NCBI GenBank assembly: GCA_007693875.1
Contig: RECT01000210.1
Span: 1-12,237 of the forward strand
Source of the DNA: Spirulina sp. DLM2.Bin59
Lineage (GTDB): Bacteria > Cyanobacteriota > Cyanobacteriia > Cyanobacteriales > Spirulinaceae
Direction of reading: 5' to 3'
DNA length: 12,237 nucleotides
Positions within the stretch are counted from its first letter, which is position 1; every line of letters starts with the position of its first letter. The translations under genes and the position numbers were made by a program. Shown in pieces: positions 12,232 to 12,237 of the stretch. The notes under the pieces are model-generated. The model saw only the letters and a list, made by a program, of their open reading frames with translations, had not been told where the DNA came from and made no database searches.

Positions 12232-12237
12232 GCAATC

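Noticed and set aside
1..12237. About 30 copies of GCGATCGC considered as a locus-specific signal
   Set aside because: The octamer is the HIP1 repeat, abundant genome-wide in many cyanobacteria; it has no clustered or array-like arrangement here.

Overview
The window comes from a cyanobacterial chromosome. The evidence is a gene for NdhO (a subunit found only in cyanobacterial and chloroplast NDH-1), about 30 copies of the octamer GCGATCGC (the HIP1 repeat typical of many cyanobacteria), an RpaB-type HLR1 site, and an NtcA-like helix-turn-helix in a Crp/Fnr regulator. Base composition is moderately GC-rich. I cannot name the genus. Coding density is high. I see no rRNA, tRNA, CRISPR array, prophage or intact insertion sequence.

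Layout. (1) 1-643, minus: ndhO followed one base later by mdh, which runs off the left edge. (2) 644-791: spacer with a folded dispersed-repeat copy. (3) 792-3632, minus: an exported PrxQ-type peroxiredoxin, a protein with three copies of an unrecognised ~75-residue helical domain, and a long pentapeptide-repeat protein, closely packed in one direction. (4) 3633-3856: divergent spacer dominated by a nested palindrome. (5) 3857-5596, plus: an A-type Fe-S carrier, a small TPR protein and a soluble-looking M48 metallopeptidase. (6) 5597-5826: spacer of small repeats. (7) 5827-8972, minus: a Crp/Fnr regulator, a DEDDy 3'-5' exonuclease and cysS. (8) 9051-9698, plus: a stand-alone protein resembling the anticodon-binding (DALR) end of arginyl-tRNA synthetase. 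(9) 9725-9749: terminator hairpin, then rplT and rpmI on the minus strand. (10) 10469-11266, plus: an RDD membrane protein, tail to tail (3 bp apart) with an alpha/beta hydrolase on the minus strand whose upstream region holds a consensus-matching HLR1 site.

Most genes are housekeeping: respiration and redox (ndhO, mdh, peroxiredoxin), Fe-S supply, translation (cysS, rplT, rpmI, DALR protein), proteolysis and RNA turnover. The less ordinary parts are the triplicated-domain/pentapeptide pair, the orphan DALR protein, the HLR1-linked hydrolase, and a dispersed repeat that appears in a spacer, shares a core with the 24-bp palindrome in another spacer, and has a near-identical 26-nt module inside the cysS reading frame.
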